The translations under genes were made by a program, and so were the position numbers. Source: Bradyrhizobium sp. dw_411 (GTDB lineage: Bacteria > Pseudomonadota > Alphaproteobacteria > Rhizobiales > Xanthobacteraceae). From it: DNA of 64,000 bases. The stretch lies in NCBI RefSeq assembly GCF_018449695.1, contig NZ_JAAVUY010000002.1, forward strand, positions 310,001-374,000, given 5' to 3'. Positions 24,618-33,306 of this stretch are shown piece by piece; position 1 is the first letter of the stretch; each line of letters opens with the position of its first letter. The notes beneath the pieces are model-generated. The model was not told where the DNA came from and ran no database searches. It worked only from the letters and a program-made list of their open reading frames with translations.

Positions 24618-25487
24618 ATGCTCGCGACCGCCATTGTTTCAGGATTAAGTCTCGGCAGCATCTACGGCCTGATTGCGCTTGGTTTCACCTTGACGTTTGC
24701 CGTCTCCGGCACGGTGAACTTCGCGCAGGGGTCGTCGGTGATGCTGGGCGCGGTCCTGTGTCACACGCTGGCGGTTGGCATGCGCTGGCCGATGATATCG
24801 GCGGTTCCCGTGGCGCTGTTGGCCTGTGCCATTTGGGGCCTGGTGGTCGAACGGATCGCAGTCCGGCCGTTTGTCGCGCGCGGGACCAACTCCTGGCTGA
24901 TGGCGACCGTGGCGCTTGGCATCGTGCTCGACAACGTCGCGATGGTGCTGTTCGGCAAGGAGCCGCGCGCGCTTCCATCCGCCCTGGCCGATGATCCCTG
25001 GGTCATCGGCAATGTCGGCATCTTTCCGCTGCAGGTTCTGGTGCCGGTGGTCGGATTGGGTCTGGCGCTGCTGGTCCATCTCGGCATGCATCGAACGGCA
25101 CTGGGGCTGAAGCTGCGCGCGGCGGTCGAGAATCCGGACGCCGCGCGGCTGATGAGCATCGATGTAACGATGCTCATTGCGCTCACCTATGCGGCGGCGG
25201 CGCTATTGGCCGGGATCGGCGGCATCCTGATCGCGCCGCTGTACAACGTCGCGTATGACATGGGCACGTTGTTCGGCATCAAGGCGTTCGCGGTCGCGAT
25301 CCTCGGTGGTCTGACCAATCCCTGGGGCGTCGTGATCGCCGGATTGGCTTACGGCCTGGTCGAAGCCTGCGCCACGACATGGCTGGGTTCGGGAAGCACC
25401 CAGATCGTCACATTCACCGCCGTTATCGCCGCACTTGCGCTGGCGCCGTCGGGACTATTCGGTGGCCGGGCCAAGGTGCGGGTATGA
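24618..25487 (+). CDS. livH: ABC transporter permease, LivH type
   Basis: A 289-residue inner-membrane permease with SGLSLGSIYGLIALGFTLTFAV (as LGSIYGLIALGFTL, about 11-24), FAQGSSVMLGA and the coupling loop AILGGLTNPWG. Starts 3 bp after the binding-protein stop. Its stop is overlapped by the start of the fusion gene (ATGA). Confidence 0.92.
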   Translation: MLATAIVSGLSLGSIYGLIALGFTLTFAVSGTVNFAQGSSVMLGAVLCHTLAVGMRWPMISAVPVALLACAIWGLVVERIAVRPFVARGTNSWLMATVALGIVLDNVAMVLFGKEPRALPSALADDPWVIGNVGIFPLQVLVPVVGLGLALLVHLGMHRTALGLKLRAAVENPDAARLMSIDVTMLIALTYAAAALLAGIGGILIAPLYNVAYDMGTLFGIKAFAVAILGGLTNPWGVVIAGLAYGLVEACATTWLGSGSTQIVTFTAVIAALALAPSGLFGGRAKVRV

Positions 25488-27916
25488 AGGCCATCTTCTT
25501 CGTGATTGCGGCGCTGCTGGCGGCCGGCGTTGCCGCAACCTGTCTGTTGGCGCCTGGCTACTACGCCTATCTGATGGGAACGCTGGCGACCACCGCGCTG
25601 GTCGGCGTCGGCCTCAACGTGCTGCTTGGTCTCGCCGGGGAAGTCTCGCTCGGGCAGGGCGGCTTTCTGGCACTTGGTGCCTACGGCGTCGGAATCCTCA
25701 CGACCAAGGCTGGCCTGAATTTCTGGGAAGCGTTGCCGCTCGCCGTCTTGCTGGTCGCAGCGATATCGGCCGTGCTCTCGATCCCGGCGCTGCGGGTGAC
25801 CGGTCCTTATCTCGCCATGGTCACGATTGCTTTCGGTTTCATCGTTGAATCCGTTTCCGTGGAGTGGCAGGGCCTGACCGGTGGCGCCAGCGGTCTCGCC
25901 GGCATTCCGGCGCCGTTCGGCACCGGCGGCACGGCGTTATTGGCCTGTGCGCTCTGTGTGCTGGCGCTTGTGCTGTTTTACTATTTTACGCGCAGTCCGC
26001 TCGGGCTTGCGATGCAGGCGACGGCTGCAGCTCCGGCCGCAGCGCGCGGCATCGGGATCAGCGCGTTGCCGGTGCGCACGGCAGCGTTCGTGCTGGCCGC
26101 TGTCGCGGCGGGGCTGGCCGGGGGATTGCAGGCCGCACTGACGGGTTTCATTGCGCCGAGTTCGTTTCCGTTTTCGCAGTCGATCCTGTTCCTGTTGGTG
26201 GTGGTGCTCGGAGGCGCGGGCCGCACGCTCGGCCCGCTGGTCGGTGCCGCTGTGGTCGTGCTGCTGCCGGAATTTCTCGCGAGCCTCGCCGAATATCGCC
26301 TGCTGGTTTTCGGTGCCGGGTTGCTGATCGTCTTGTGGATCGCGCCGGATGGGATTGCCGGCGCGATCGCGCGGCTGGTGATGCCGCAAGCATCTGTTCC
26401 CCATGCAAGGCCGGATATCGATCTCGCTTTAGCGCATATCGCGGGCTCCAGCGGCAGTCTCGTGGCCGAAGGCGTTCGTGTCGCGTTCGGCGGCGTCGTT
26501 GCGGTGGCGGGTGTCGATCTGACCGCGCCGCCGGGCCGTGTGACCAGCGTGATCGGTCCCAACGGCGCTGGCAAAACCACGCTGCTCAATCTGGTCAGCG
26601 GCTTTCAACGCCCGGACACCGGAAAGGTGCATGTTGGAAGCGCCGATATCACGGGCCAGCCGGCCTACGATGCCGCGCGCGCGGGCCTCGCCCGCACTTT
26701 TCAGACCGCGCAGCCATTTGGTGGTCTCAGCGTATTGGACAATGTCCGCCTTGGATTGCTGCGCGGCGCCTGGCGAGGCGAAGCGCCGGAAGCCCTGGCG
26801 CGGGCGTTGCTTGCATTGGTTGGCTATACGGGTTCGGAGACACGGCTTGCCGCGACGTTGCCGCATGTCGATCGCCGGCTTGTCGAGATCGCCCGCGCCT
26901 TGGCGACCAAACCCGCCGTGCTGCTGCTGGATGAGCCGGCCGCCGGGCTTGATGATGCCGACACCGCGAAACTGGGTAGCCTTCTTCAACGACTGGCGCG
27001 CGCCGGGCTAGCCGTCGTGCTGGTCGAGCATGACATGTCGCTGGTGATGTCGATCTCGGACGAGATCGTCGTGCTCGACGCGGGGCGACGTATTGCCTCG
27101 GGCGTGCCGGCTGCGGTGCGCGCCGATCCCGCGGTCAAGGCGGCCTATCTCGGGGCCACCACATCGATCGAGCCGCTGGCCCCGCGCCCGGCCGGTGCTC
27201 CCTTGCTCGATGTGCGCGATCTCAACGCCGGCTACGGACCTCTCGGCGTACTTCATCAGATCGGCTTGCGGGTCGGCCGTGGCGAGACCATCGCGGTGCT
27301 CGGCCCCAACGGGGCCGGCAAGTCTACGCTGATGAAAGCGCTGAGCGGGCTGATCCGCCCGGTCGAGGGCGCGATCGGCTTTGGCGGTGTCGAGCTAGCG
27401 CGGCTTCCGGCGCATCTGGTCGCGCGCGCCGGTTTGATTCTGGTGCCCGAGGGCCGGCAGGTATTCCCGCAACTGACAGTCGCCGAGAACCTCCGCCTGG
27501 GCGCAACCCGCCGCGGCGACTTCGACAATGCCGAGATCGAGGCCATGCTTGAGCGATTTCCGCGATTACGCCCGCGCCTTCATACGGCGGCGGGTCTGTT
27601 GTCCGGCGGCGAACAGCAGATGCTGGCCGTAGCGCGCGGGCTGTTGGCGCGGCCGGATATCCTTTTGCTGGATGAGCCGTCGCTGGGTCTGGCGCCGGCG
27701 GTCGCGGCCGAGTTGTTTGGACAGTTTACCCGGTTGCGGGAAGAGGGCATGACGTTGTTGATTGTCGACCAGATGGCGGATCATGTTCTCGCCATTGCGG
27801 ATCGCGGCTATGTGATATCAGGTGGTCGTGTGGTGGCGCAGGGCGCACCTTCGCAATTGCGGGACGCAATGCTGGACGACGCCTATCTGGGTGCCCATCC
27901 CGCTGTGGTGAATTGA
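25484..27916 (+). CDS. triple fusion LivM-LivG-LivF
   Basis: One 810-residue frame with no internal stop. Residues 1-305 are a LivM permease (GLNVLLGLAGEVSLGQGGF, 43-61; TGGASGLAGIP, 132-142). Residues 326-556 are a LivG ATPase (Walker A GPNGAGKTT 358-366, LARTFQTAQPF, Walker B LLLDEPAAG 480-488, LVEHD 513-517) whose signature is degenerate (LPHVDRRLVEIARAL). Residues 573-806 are a LivF ATPase (Walker A GPNGAGKST 607-615, LSGGEQQ 706-712, Walker B LLLDEPSLG 727-735). Linkers are rich in Pro and Ala. The result is a LivH plus LivMGF two-chain importer core. ATG 25484 overlaps the livH stop. Confidence 0.93.
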   Translation: MKAIFFVIAALLAAGVAATCLLAPGYYAYLMGTLATTALVGVGLNVLLGLAGEVSLGQGGFLALGAYGVGILTTKAGLNFWEALPLAVLLVAAISAVLSIPALRVTGPYLAMVTIAFGFIVESVSVEWQGLTGGASGLAGIPAPFGTGGTALLACALCVLALVLFYYFTRSPLGLAMQATAAAPAAARGIGISALPVRTAAFVLAAVAAGLAGGLQAALTGFIAPSSFPFSQSILFLLVVVLGGAGRTLGPLVGAAVVVLLPEFLASLAEYRLLVFGAGLLIVLWIAPDGIAGAIARLVMPQASVPHARPDIDLALAHIAGSSGSLVAEGVRVAFGGVVAVAGVDLTAPPGRVTSVIGPNGAGKTTLLNLVSGFQRPDTGKVHVGSADITGQPAYDAARAGLARTFQTAQPFGGLSVLDNVRLGLLRGAWRGEAPEALARALLALVGYTGSETRLAATLPHVDRRLVEIARALATKPAVLLLDEPAAGLDDADTAKLGSLLQRLARAGLAVVLVEHDMSLVMSISDEIVVLDAGRRIASGVPAAVRADPAVKAAYLGATTSIEPLAPRPAGAPLLDVRDLNAGYGPLGVLHQIGLRVGRGETIAVLGPNGAGKSTLMKALSGLIRPVEGAIGFGGVELARLPAHLVARAGLILVPEGRQVFPQLTVAENLRLGATRRGDFDNAEIEAMLERFPRLRPRLHTAAGLLSGGEQQMLAVARGLLARPDILLLDEPSLGLAPAVAAELFGQFTRLREEGMTLLIVDQMADHVLAIADRGYVISGGRVVAQGAPSQLRDAMLDDAYLGAHPAVVN

Positions 27917-29145
27917 TGGATCTGATCATTCGTAACGCCGCTGTGCTAAGTGGCAGCGAGCTTGCCGTCGTCGATATCGGTATTGCCGGCACCACTATCG
28001 CCGCGATCTCGCCATCGCTGAGCGCGGATGGACGCGAACTGGATGCGGCGGGTTGCCTGGTCATCCCGGGCATGATCGAGACGCACATCCATCTCGACAA
28101 GACCTGCATCATGGACCGCTGCCGCCTCGAGGAAGGCACCGTTGCTGAAGCCGTCCGGGAAACCGCCGCTGCCAAGCGCGGCTTTACCGTCGAAGACGTG
28201 TATGCGCGGGGCAAACGCACGCTGGAGCGCTGCATCACCCAGGGCACGATGCGGATGCGCACCCATGTCGAGCTTGATCCCGGCATCGGCATGATCGGCT
28301 TCGAGGCGGTCGATCAGTTGGCGCGCGATTATGCCTGGGCGATGGACCTCGAATTATGCGTGTTCCCGCAGGAGGGGCTGACCAACAATCCTGGCACCGA
28401 GGAATTGCTGATCGAAGGTCTGCGCCGCGGCGCGCGGGCGATCGGGGCGGTGCCGTATTTCGACACCGACCCGCGTGCCCAGATCGATCGTATCTTTGCG
28501 ATCGCGCGCGACTTCGACGCCGAGATCGACATGCATCTCGATCTTGCCGAGACTACGCAGGGCATGCAGATCGAATATGTCTGCCGCAAAACCGAGGAAT
28601 TCGGCTGGGGCGGGCGCGTTGCGGTCGGCCACGCTACCCAGATGTCGCTGCTGCCACCGGAGCGCTTTGGCGCCATCGCAAAACAACTGGCGAGCGCGGG
28701 CGTCGCGGTGACGATATTGCCGTCGACCGATCTGCACTTGATGGGCCGCAGCCATGATCATGCGGTGCCGCGCGGCGTGGTGCCCGCCGAACCACTGCGC
28801 AAGGCCGGCGTGACCTGTTCGATCTCGACCAACAATGTCCTCAATCCGTTCACGCCCTATGGCGACGGCTCGCTGATCCGGATGGCGAACCTCTATGCCA
28901 ATGTCTGCCACGTTGCGCGGCCGGCCGACCTCGCTGGTTGCCTCGACATGATCACGGGCTCTGCGGCGCGGCTGATGCGGCTCGACGATTACGGTATCAA
29001 GGTCAGCGGACCGGCCGACCTCGTCTGCGTGGATGCGGGCAATCCCGCCGATGCGGTCGCGACGCTGGCGCAGCCGCTGTGGGGCATCAAACGCGGCCGG
29101 GCGTCCTTTACCCGGCCTCGTCCGCAAATCCATCAGCCGCACTGA
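27916..29145 (+). CDS. CodA-like amidohydrolase with altered active site
   Basis: A 409-residue member of the cytosine deaminase/AtzC branch. H57 and H59 (ETHIHLDK), H207 (DMHLDL) and H239 (VGHATQ) match metal ligands. But the catalytic Glu expected three residues after H207 is L210, and the metal-binding Asp expected near 306 is N306 (STNNVLNPFTPYG). The paralogue at 34854 keeps both. It may have another mechanism or a mononuclear site with different ligands. The gene starts at ATG 27916 overlapping the importer stop (TGATG), so it is co-translated with LivMGF and likely acts on what that importer brings in. Confidence 0.83.
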   Translation: MDLIIRNAAVLSGSELAVVDIGIAGTTIAAISPSLSADGRELDAAGCLVIPGMIETHIHLDKTCIMDRCRLEEGTVAEAVRETAAAKRGFTVEDVYARGKRTLERCITQGTMRMRTHVELDPGIGMIGFEAVDQLARDYAWAMDLELCVFPQEGLTNNPGTEELLIEGLRRGARAIGAVPYFDTDPRAQIDRIFAIARDFDAEIDMHLDLAETTQGMQIEYVCRKTEEFGWGGRVAVGHATQMSLLPPERFGAIAKQLASAGVAVTILPSTDLHLMGRSHDHAVPRGVVPAEPLRKAGVTCSISTNNVLNPFTPYGDGSLIRMANLYANVCHVARPADLAGCLDMITGSAARLMRLDDYGIKVSGPADLVCVDAGNPADAVATLAQPLWGIKRGRASFTRPRPQIHQPH

Positions 29146-29146
29146 G

Positions 29147-29248
29147 AGCGTTTTCGAGCGAAGTGGATACCGGTTCGCGTGAAGAAAACGCGTCAAAATA
29201 AAAGATTAGAGCCCGGTTCTGATTCAATCAGAACCGATAAGGCTCTAA
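29147..29248. repeat. dispersed intergenic repeat with nested hairpins (Bradyrhizobium type)
   Basis: Begins GAGCGTTTTCGAGCGAAGTG and ends in a double stem: TTAGAGCC (29206-29213) with GGCTCTAA (29241-29248), enclosing CGGTTCTGATT (29214-29224) and its reverse complement (29226-29236) around a single base. From memory, near-identical elements are scattered between genes in Bradyrhizobium. Located between two convergent genes, it may also act as a terminator. Confidence 0.75.
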
Positions 29249-29258
29249 GAAGCGGCGA

Positions 29259-30275
29259 TTACTCCGCCGCCTTCGCGGTCTTGTCCATGAAGATGCGTGT
29301 CGGGGCCGGGAAGCCGCAGGATGTGCCGTCGGTGACCTTGACCTGGTCCTCCCACGGCAGCCGGAACGTGCCGGCGACCATGTCCTGCATGAAGGTGTAG
29401 GGGCAATCCATCGCGCCGCCCTTCACCGCGACATAACCGCGGTGCCAGAGCTGATAGATGTTGTTCTCGACGCCCCAGTGAATCCGCGCCTCGCGCACCA
29501 GATCGGGGCGGACCTCGGCGGTGATGATTTCGTCGGCCCGTCCGGTCGTGCCGTGGGCGATGACGCTGCCGTCGAAATTCACGATCATACCTTCGCCCAT
29601 GGAATCGAATGAGCCGTCCGATCCGCACATGCAGACATTGGCTGTGACCATCAGGTTCTGGAATGCATTGGCCTGGTTGGTGAAGCGCCAGCTATCGCGG
29701 ATCGGTGCGGTGTAGCCGGCAGTGCGGATCATGATCTCCGCGCCCTTGTAGGCACATTCCCGCGCCATCTCCGGGAACATGCCGTCATGGCAGATGATCA
29801 GCGCGATCTTGGCGCCCTTGGGACCTTCGATCACGGGAATGCCGACATTGCCGGGTTCCCACGGCTCGACCGGGATCCAGGGGTGGAATTTCCGGTAGTA
29901 CAGTTTGATCTCGCCCTGATCGTCGATGATCAGCCCCGAATTGTAGGGATTGCCGTCGGGGTTGAATTCCATGATCGAGAAGCAGCCCCAGATCTTGTTG
30001 TCGATGCAGGCCTTCTTGAAGGCGGCGAGCTCAGGGCCGTCGAGCCGGCACATGATTGCGGGATTGGTGTCCATCGATAGGCCGTGCAGCGAGTATTCCG
30101 GGAACACCACGAGGTCCATGGTGCCGAGATTGCGGCGGGCCTTGCCGACCATGTAGACGATCCGCTCGGTCTGGCGAGCCAGGTCCGCAGTGGTGACCAC
30201 AACGGGCAATTGCAACTGAACAAGGCCGATGACCACGCCTTCTGGGGATTTGTTGAGGCCGCCGAGTCCGTTCAT
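29259..30275 (-). CDS. amiF: formamidase (AmiF type, nitrilase superfamily)
   Basis: A 338-residue cytoplasmic amidase very like Helicobacter AmiF in layout. The catalytic triad is E60 (FPEYS), K129 (YYRKFHPW) and C162 (ICHDGM). Family segments CFSIMEFNPDGNPYNSG (as FSIMEFNPDGNPYN), EPWEPGNVG and NIYQLWHRGYVAVKGG (as NIYQLWHRGY) are present. It hydrolyses formamide to formate and ammonia. ATG 30275 follows AGGAGTT. Divergent from aspartate dehydrogenase with 290 bp between. In a nitrogen-scavenging island the formamide could come from ring cleavage of a heterocycle (inference). Confidence 0.9.
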   Translation of the reverse strand: MNGLGGLNKSPEGVVIGLVQLQLPVVVTTADLARQTERIVYMVGKARRNLGTMDLVVFPEYSLHGLSMDTNPAIMCRLDGPELAAFKKACIDNKIWGCFSIMEFNPDGNPYNSGLIIDDQGEIKLYYRKFHPWIPVEPWEPGNVGIPVIEGPKGAKIALIICHDGMFPEMARECAYKGAEIMIRTAGYTAPIRDSWRFTNQANAFQNLMVTANVCMCGSDGSFDSMGEGMIVNFDGSVIAHGTTGRADEIITAEVRPDLVREARIHWGVENNIYQLWHRGYVAVKGGAMDCPYTFMQDMVAGTFRLPWEDQVKVTDGTSCGFPAPTRIFMDKTAKAAE

Positions 30276-30422
30276 GTCTTAACTCCTTCGAGATGTCCGT
30301 GCATCGTTGCGCGAATATTCCGGGACGAAACAAAGCCGATTTTCGCCAGGAGCAAAAGATCATATTTCAGGCGACAGGTCCGCGGATTTTCTTGAGCATT
30401 CTCATGGAGGAGAGGCCAGCTT

Positions 30423-30436
30423 TTATCGCGCGATAA
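30423..30436. promoter_or_regulatory. perfect 14-bp palindrome between formamidase and aspartate dehydrogenase
   Basis: TTATCGCGCGATAA is self-complementary and sits roughly midway between the divergent starts at 30275 and 30566. It is a likely operator, but I do not recognise the regulator type. The rest of the 290-bp gap shows no clear sigma-54 site or gene. Confidence 0.45.
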
Positions 30437-30565
30437 GGGTTTCGAAACGGGCATGGGAGCCCGGCGGGTTTGCGGTCGAGAAGGCTCTCGCGGGAAGCCG
30501 GGATGGCGGGTATAGGTCGTCCCGGAATCGCCGTTACAGCCATTTTGAAAGAAGAGAATCCAATC

Positions 30566-31396
30566 ATGTCGAATGTATCCAAAGGCCAGCCAGCCAGTCT
30601 GCGGGTTGCGATTGCCGGACTCGGCCCGATCGGAACGAAGGTGGCGCAGGCGCTGGACCGGGGCATCGATGGATTGGTCCTCACTGCGGTGTCGGTGCAG
30701 AACCCCGAGAAGCACCAAGGCTGGCTCGGCAAGCTGGCTACTCCGCCCGCGATTTTGCCGATCGAACAGCTCTCCGAAGCCGCCGACATCGTTATCGAAT
30801 GCGCGCCCGGAAAACTCCTGAGATCGATCGTCGCGCCCTTTGTGACCAAGGGAAAAACCGCGATCGTTCTCAGCGCCGGTGCGCTGCTCGAGAATGAGGA
30901 CCTGATCGCGTTGGCGAAACAAAATGGCGGGCAGATCGTAGTGCCCACAGGCGCGCTGATCGGGCTCGATGCGGTGACGGCGGCTGCGGTCGAGACCATC
31001 CACTCGGTCAGGATGGTGACACGAAAGCCGGTTCAGGGATTGGCCGGCGCGCCCTATATCGTCGAAAACAACATCGACATCGAACGCATCACCGAGCCGC
31101 TGCGAATATTCGAGGGAACGGCGCGCGAAGCCGCGAAAGGATTTCCGGCCAATCTCAACGTGGCGGTGGCGCTGTCGCTGGCTGGCATCGGCCCCGACCG
31201 GACACGGCTGGAAATCTGGGCCGATCCCACGGTGACGCGCAACATCCATCGTGTCGAGGTGGAATCCGATGCAGCCCGTTTTTCGATGTCGATCGAAAAC
31301 ATCCCGTCGGAGAATCCGAAGACCGGGCGCATCACCGCGCTCTCCGTCATCGCCTATCTGCGCAAGCAGCGTTCTGCGCTTCGCGTCGGTACCTGA
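30566..31396 (+). CDS. nadX: L-aspartate dehydrogenase-like oxidoreductase (NadX/DUF108)
   Basis: A 276-residue NAD(P)-dependent enzyme. The Rossmann motif GLGPIG (18-23) is near the N-terminus, and the family segments VPTGALIGLDAV, VEGTAREA-like FEGTAREAAKGFPANLNVAVALS (as GFPANLNVAVAL) mark the aspartate dehydrogenase family. The usual reaction is L-aspartate to iminoaspartate and ammonia, or the reverse. It is not linked to nadA/nadC here, but to formamidase and the URC operon, so it may act in nitrogen assimilation or on a related amino acid from ring cleavage. It converges on upp with 9 bp between stops. Start at ATG 30566 after GAAGAGAA. Confidence 0.82.
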   Translation: MSNVSKGQPASLRVAIAGLGPIGTKVAQALDRGIDGLVLTAVSVQNPEKHQGWLGKLATPPAILPIEQLSEAADIVIECAPGKLLRSIVAPFVTKGKTAIVLSAGALLENEDLIALAKQNGGQIVVPTGALIGLDAVTAAAVETIHSVRMVTRKPVQGLAGAPYIVENNIDIERITEPLRIFEGTAREAAKGFPANLNVAVALSLAGIGPDRTRLEIWADPTVTRNIHRVEVESDAARFSMSIENIPSENPKTGRITALSVIAYLRKQRSALRVGT

Positions 31397-31405
31397 GATA
31401 AAGGC

Positions 31406-32035
31406 CTATTTGGTGCCGTAAGCACGGTCACCCGCGTCGCCGAGGCCGGGCAGGATGAAGGCATCCTTGTCCAGGCCTTCGTCGATCGCGGCGAGCCAGA
31501 TCGGAACATCCGGATGAATGCCGCGCATGCGCTCGATGCCTTCGGGTGCGGCGATCAGGCACGCGAGCCGGATGTCGTTGGCGCCGCGCTCCTTTAACCG
31601 GTCGACCGCGGCGACGGTGGAGTTCCCCGTCGCCAGCACCGGTGAAATCACGATCACCAACCGCTCGTGCAGATCGCTCGGCGCCTTGAAGAAATATTCC
31701 ACGGCAACGAAGGTCTGCGGATCGCGATAAAGCCCGATATGGGCGACGCGCGCATTCGGCACCAGATCGAGCATGCCGTCCGCGAAGGTGACGCCGGCGC
31801 GCAGCACCGGCGCGAACACCAGTTTCTTGCCCGCGATCTGCGGCGACTTCATCGGCGTCAGCGGCGTTTCGATATCGACATCGGCCAGCGGCAGGTCGCG
31901 GGTGATCTCGTAACACAACAGCATCCCGATCTCCTTGAGGAGCTCGCGAAACGCCTTGGTCGAGATGTTCTTCTCCCGCAGCAGCGTCAGCTTGTGCTGC
32001 ACCAGCGGGTGGCTAACGATCGTGACGCCGTCCAT
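31406..32035 (-). CDS. upp: uracil phosphoribosyltransferase (URC6-like)
   Basis: A 209-residue cytoplasmic enzyme that converts uracil and PRPP to UMP. It has [14 protein letters not shown] (75-88), IGLYRDP, the uracil-binding C-terminus [13 protein letters not shown] and the PRPP loop [11 protein letters not shown] (130-140). In most bacterial Upp proteins this loop reads DPMLATGGS, so the Asp-Pro start has changed to Ser-Pro and Gly to Asn. Last gene of a three-gene operon with URC4 and URC1, which assigns it to uracil breakdown (URC pathway) and not simple salvage. Confidence 0.9.
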   Translation of the reverse strand: MDGVTIVSHPLVQHKLTLLREKNISTKAFRELLKEIGMLLCYEITRDLPLADVDIETPLTPMKSPQIAGKKLVFAPVLRAGVTFADGMLDLVPNARVAHIGLYRDPQTFVAVEYFFKAPSDLHERLVIVISPVLATGNSTVAAVDRLKERGANDIRLACLIAAPEGIERMRGIHPDVPIWLAAIDEGLDKDAFILPGLGDAGDRAYGTK

Positions 32036-32049
32036 GGTGTTGATCCGAT

Positions 32050-33294
32050 CTAAAATACCGTGCCGTCGCTGATGACTTTGATGGGCGGCGAAGCATCGGC
32101 GCGGCGCTCGCGCGCCAGCAGACGGCCCGCGGCCCAGGTCCCGCCTTCGAGAATTTTCGCCAGAGGCAATGAGGTGGCATCGAGCCCAAGCCGTTGCCGC
32201 AAGCCATCAGCAACACGATCCAGCAGCGCCACAGTCAGCGCGCGCCATTCGACCACCAGCGATGACGCCACTTCATGATCGCGCTGGGCGTCTTCGGCAT
32301 CGCGAAAGCCGAGCACGCCGATGTCGACGAACAGGCCGCCATTGCGATATTCGGCGAGGCCCGTGAGGCCGTCGATGTCAGTGATGCGGATACCCGCCGT
32401 TTGCAGCGGCTCGATCAGGGAATAGGCCAGCCATTGCGACAGCTTGTGCAGCGGCATCAGACCGCTGGTCGCATCCATCGTCGTCAGCGCCGGATGTTTC
32501 CAGCAGTCGCCGAGCGCGATGCCGCCAAGCGTCAACCGCGACGGCCAGATTGGTCCGAGCTCCCGCAATAGTTCGGAGAGGATCGCGGGGGCGGGGAGTT
32601 GCTGGTTCTCTGCTTGCGCCGCCAACCGATCGAAGAGGCCGCCGGGCCTCGGTTTATCGAAGCTGCCGAACACGTCGGCTTTTGAGGCCACCAGCGCGCC
32701 AAGGCGGCGCAACAGGTCAACGCGGCCTTCAAGGCCGACCAGCGGGTTGCTGTCCGAAACCTGCAGGCCGCGCTCCAGCTCGGCGACGGAAAAATTCGCC
32801 AGCACCTCGGCATCAGCCCGCAACGGTTGACGCGGATCGGCAGAGAAAGCACCGGCCGCGAACATCGCAAGGCTGGCCAATCCCAATCCTTCCGAGCGGC
32901 CGATCGGCGTTCCGGTTTTCGGATCGTGATAGCGCCATGACGGGCCGGCGCCGGCGTCAAGAAAGACGCTGACGATCGCCAGATCGAATTCAGCCCGGGC
33001 GCGGGCGGCGCGATCGGGCCAATGAATCTGGTTAGCGATATCGGCCCAGCGATTGTCGCCGTTCATGACGAAGTGCCGCCAGCGCGAATGGAACGGCACC
33101 TCGAACGAGGGGTAGGCCTTGCGCGTCGTTTGCAGCACCAGATCGACCGCGTCGTCCATGCGGTCGAGATGGATGCGGAAGTTCGGCAGTCTGTCGTCAA
33201 GGCCGATCGCCAGCATGCGATGCGCGCGCTCGCGAACCGCCCTGGCATTCAGCAACGACAACGCGGCCGACGTCTCGGAATTTGCCACGGACAC
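32050..33294 (-). CDS. URC4: URC4 homologue (DUF1688), uracil catabolism
   Basis: A 414-residue protein. The opening [16 protein letters not shown], the conserved [26 protein letters not shown] (as [10 protein letters not shown]) and [14 protein letters not shown] identify the DUF1688 family, known from the yeast URC pathway where URC4 is required after uridine nucleotide formation. The biochemical step is not firmly known. It starts at GTG 33294 after GAGAGGACG; 12 bp separate it from URC1 and 14 bp from upp, so all three are one operon. Cytoplasmic, with no signal peptide. Confidence 0.87.
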   Translation of the reverse strand: MSVANSETSAALSLLNARAVRERAHRMLAIGLDDRLPNFRIHLDRMDDAVDLVLQTTRKAYPSFEVPFHSRWRHFVMNGDNRWADIANQIHWPDRAARARAEFDLAIVSVFLDAGAGPSWRYHDPKTGTPIGRSEGLGLASLAMFAAGAFSADPRQPLRADAEVLANFSVAELERGLQVSDSNPLVGLEGRVDLLRRLGALVASKADVFGSFDKPRPGGLFDRLAAQAENQQLPAPAILSELLRELGPIWPSRLTLGGIALGDCWKHPALTTMDATSGLMPLHKLSQWLAYSLIEPLQTAGIRITDIDGLTGLAEYRNGGLFVDIGVLGFRDAEDAQRDHEVASSLVVEWRALTVALLDRVADGLRQRLGLDATSLPLAKILEGGTWAAGRLLARERRADASPPIKVISDGTVF

Positions 33295-33306
33295 GGCCGT
33301 CCTCTC

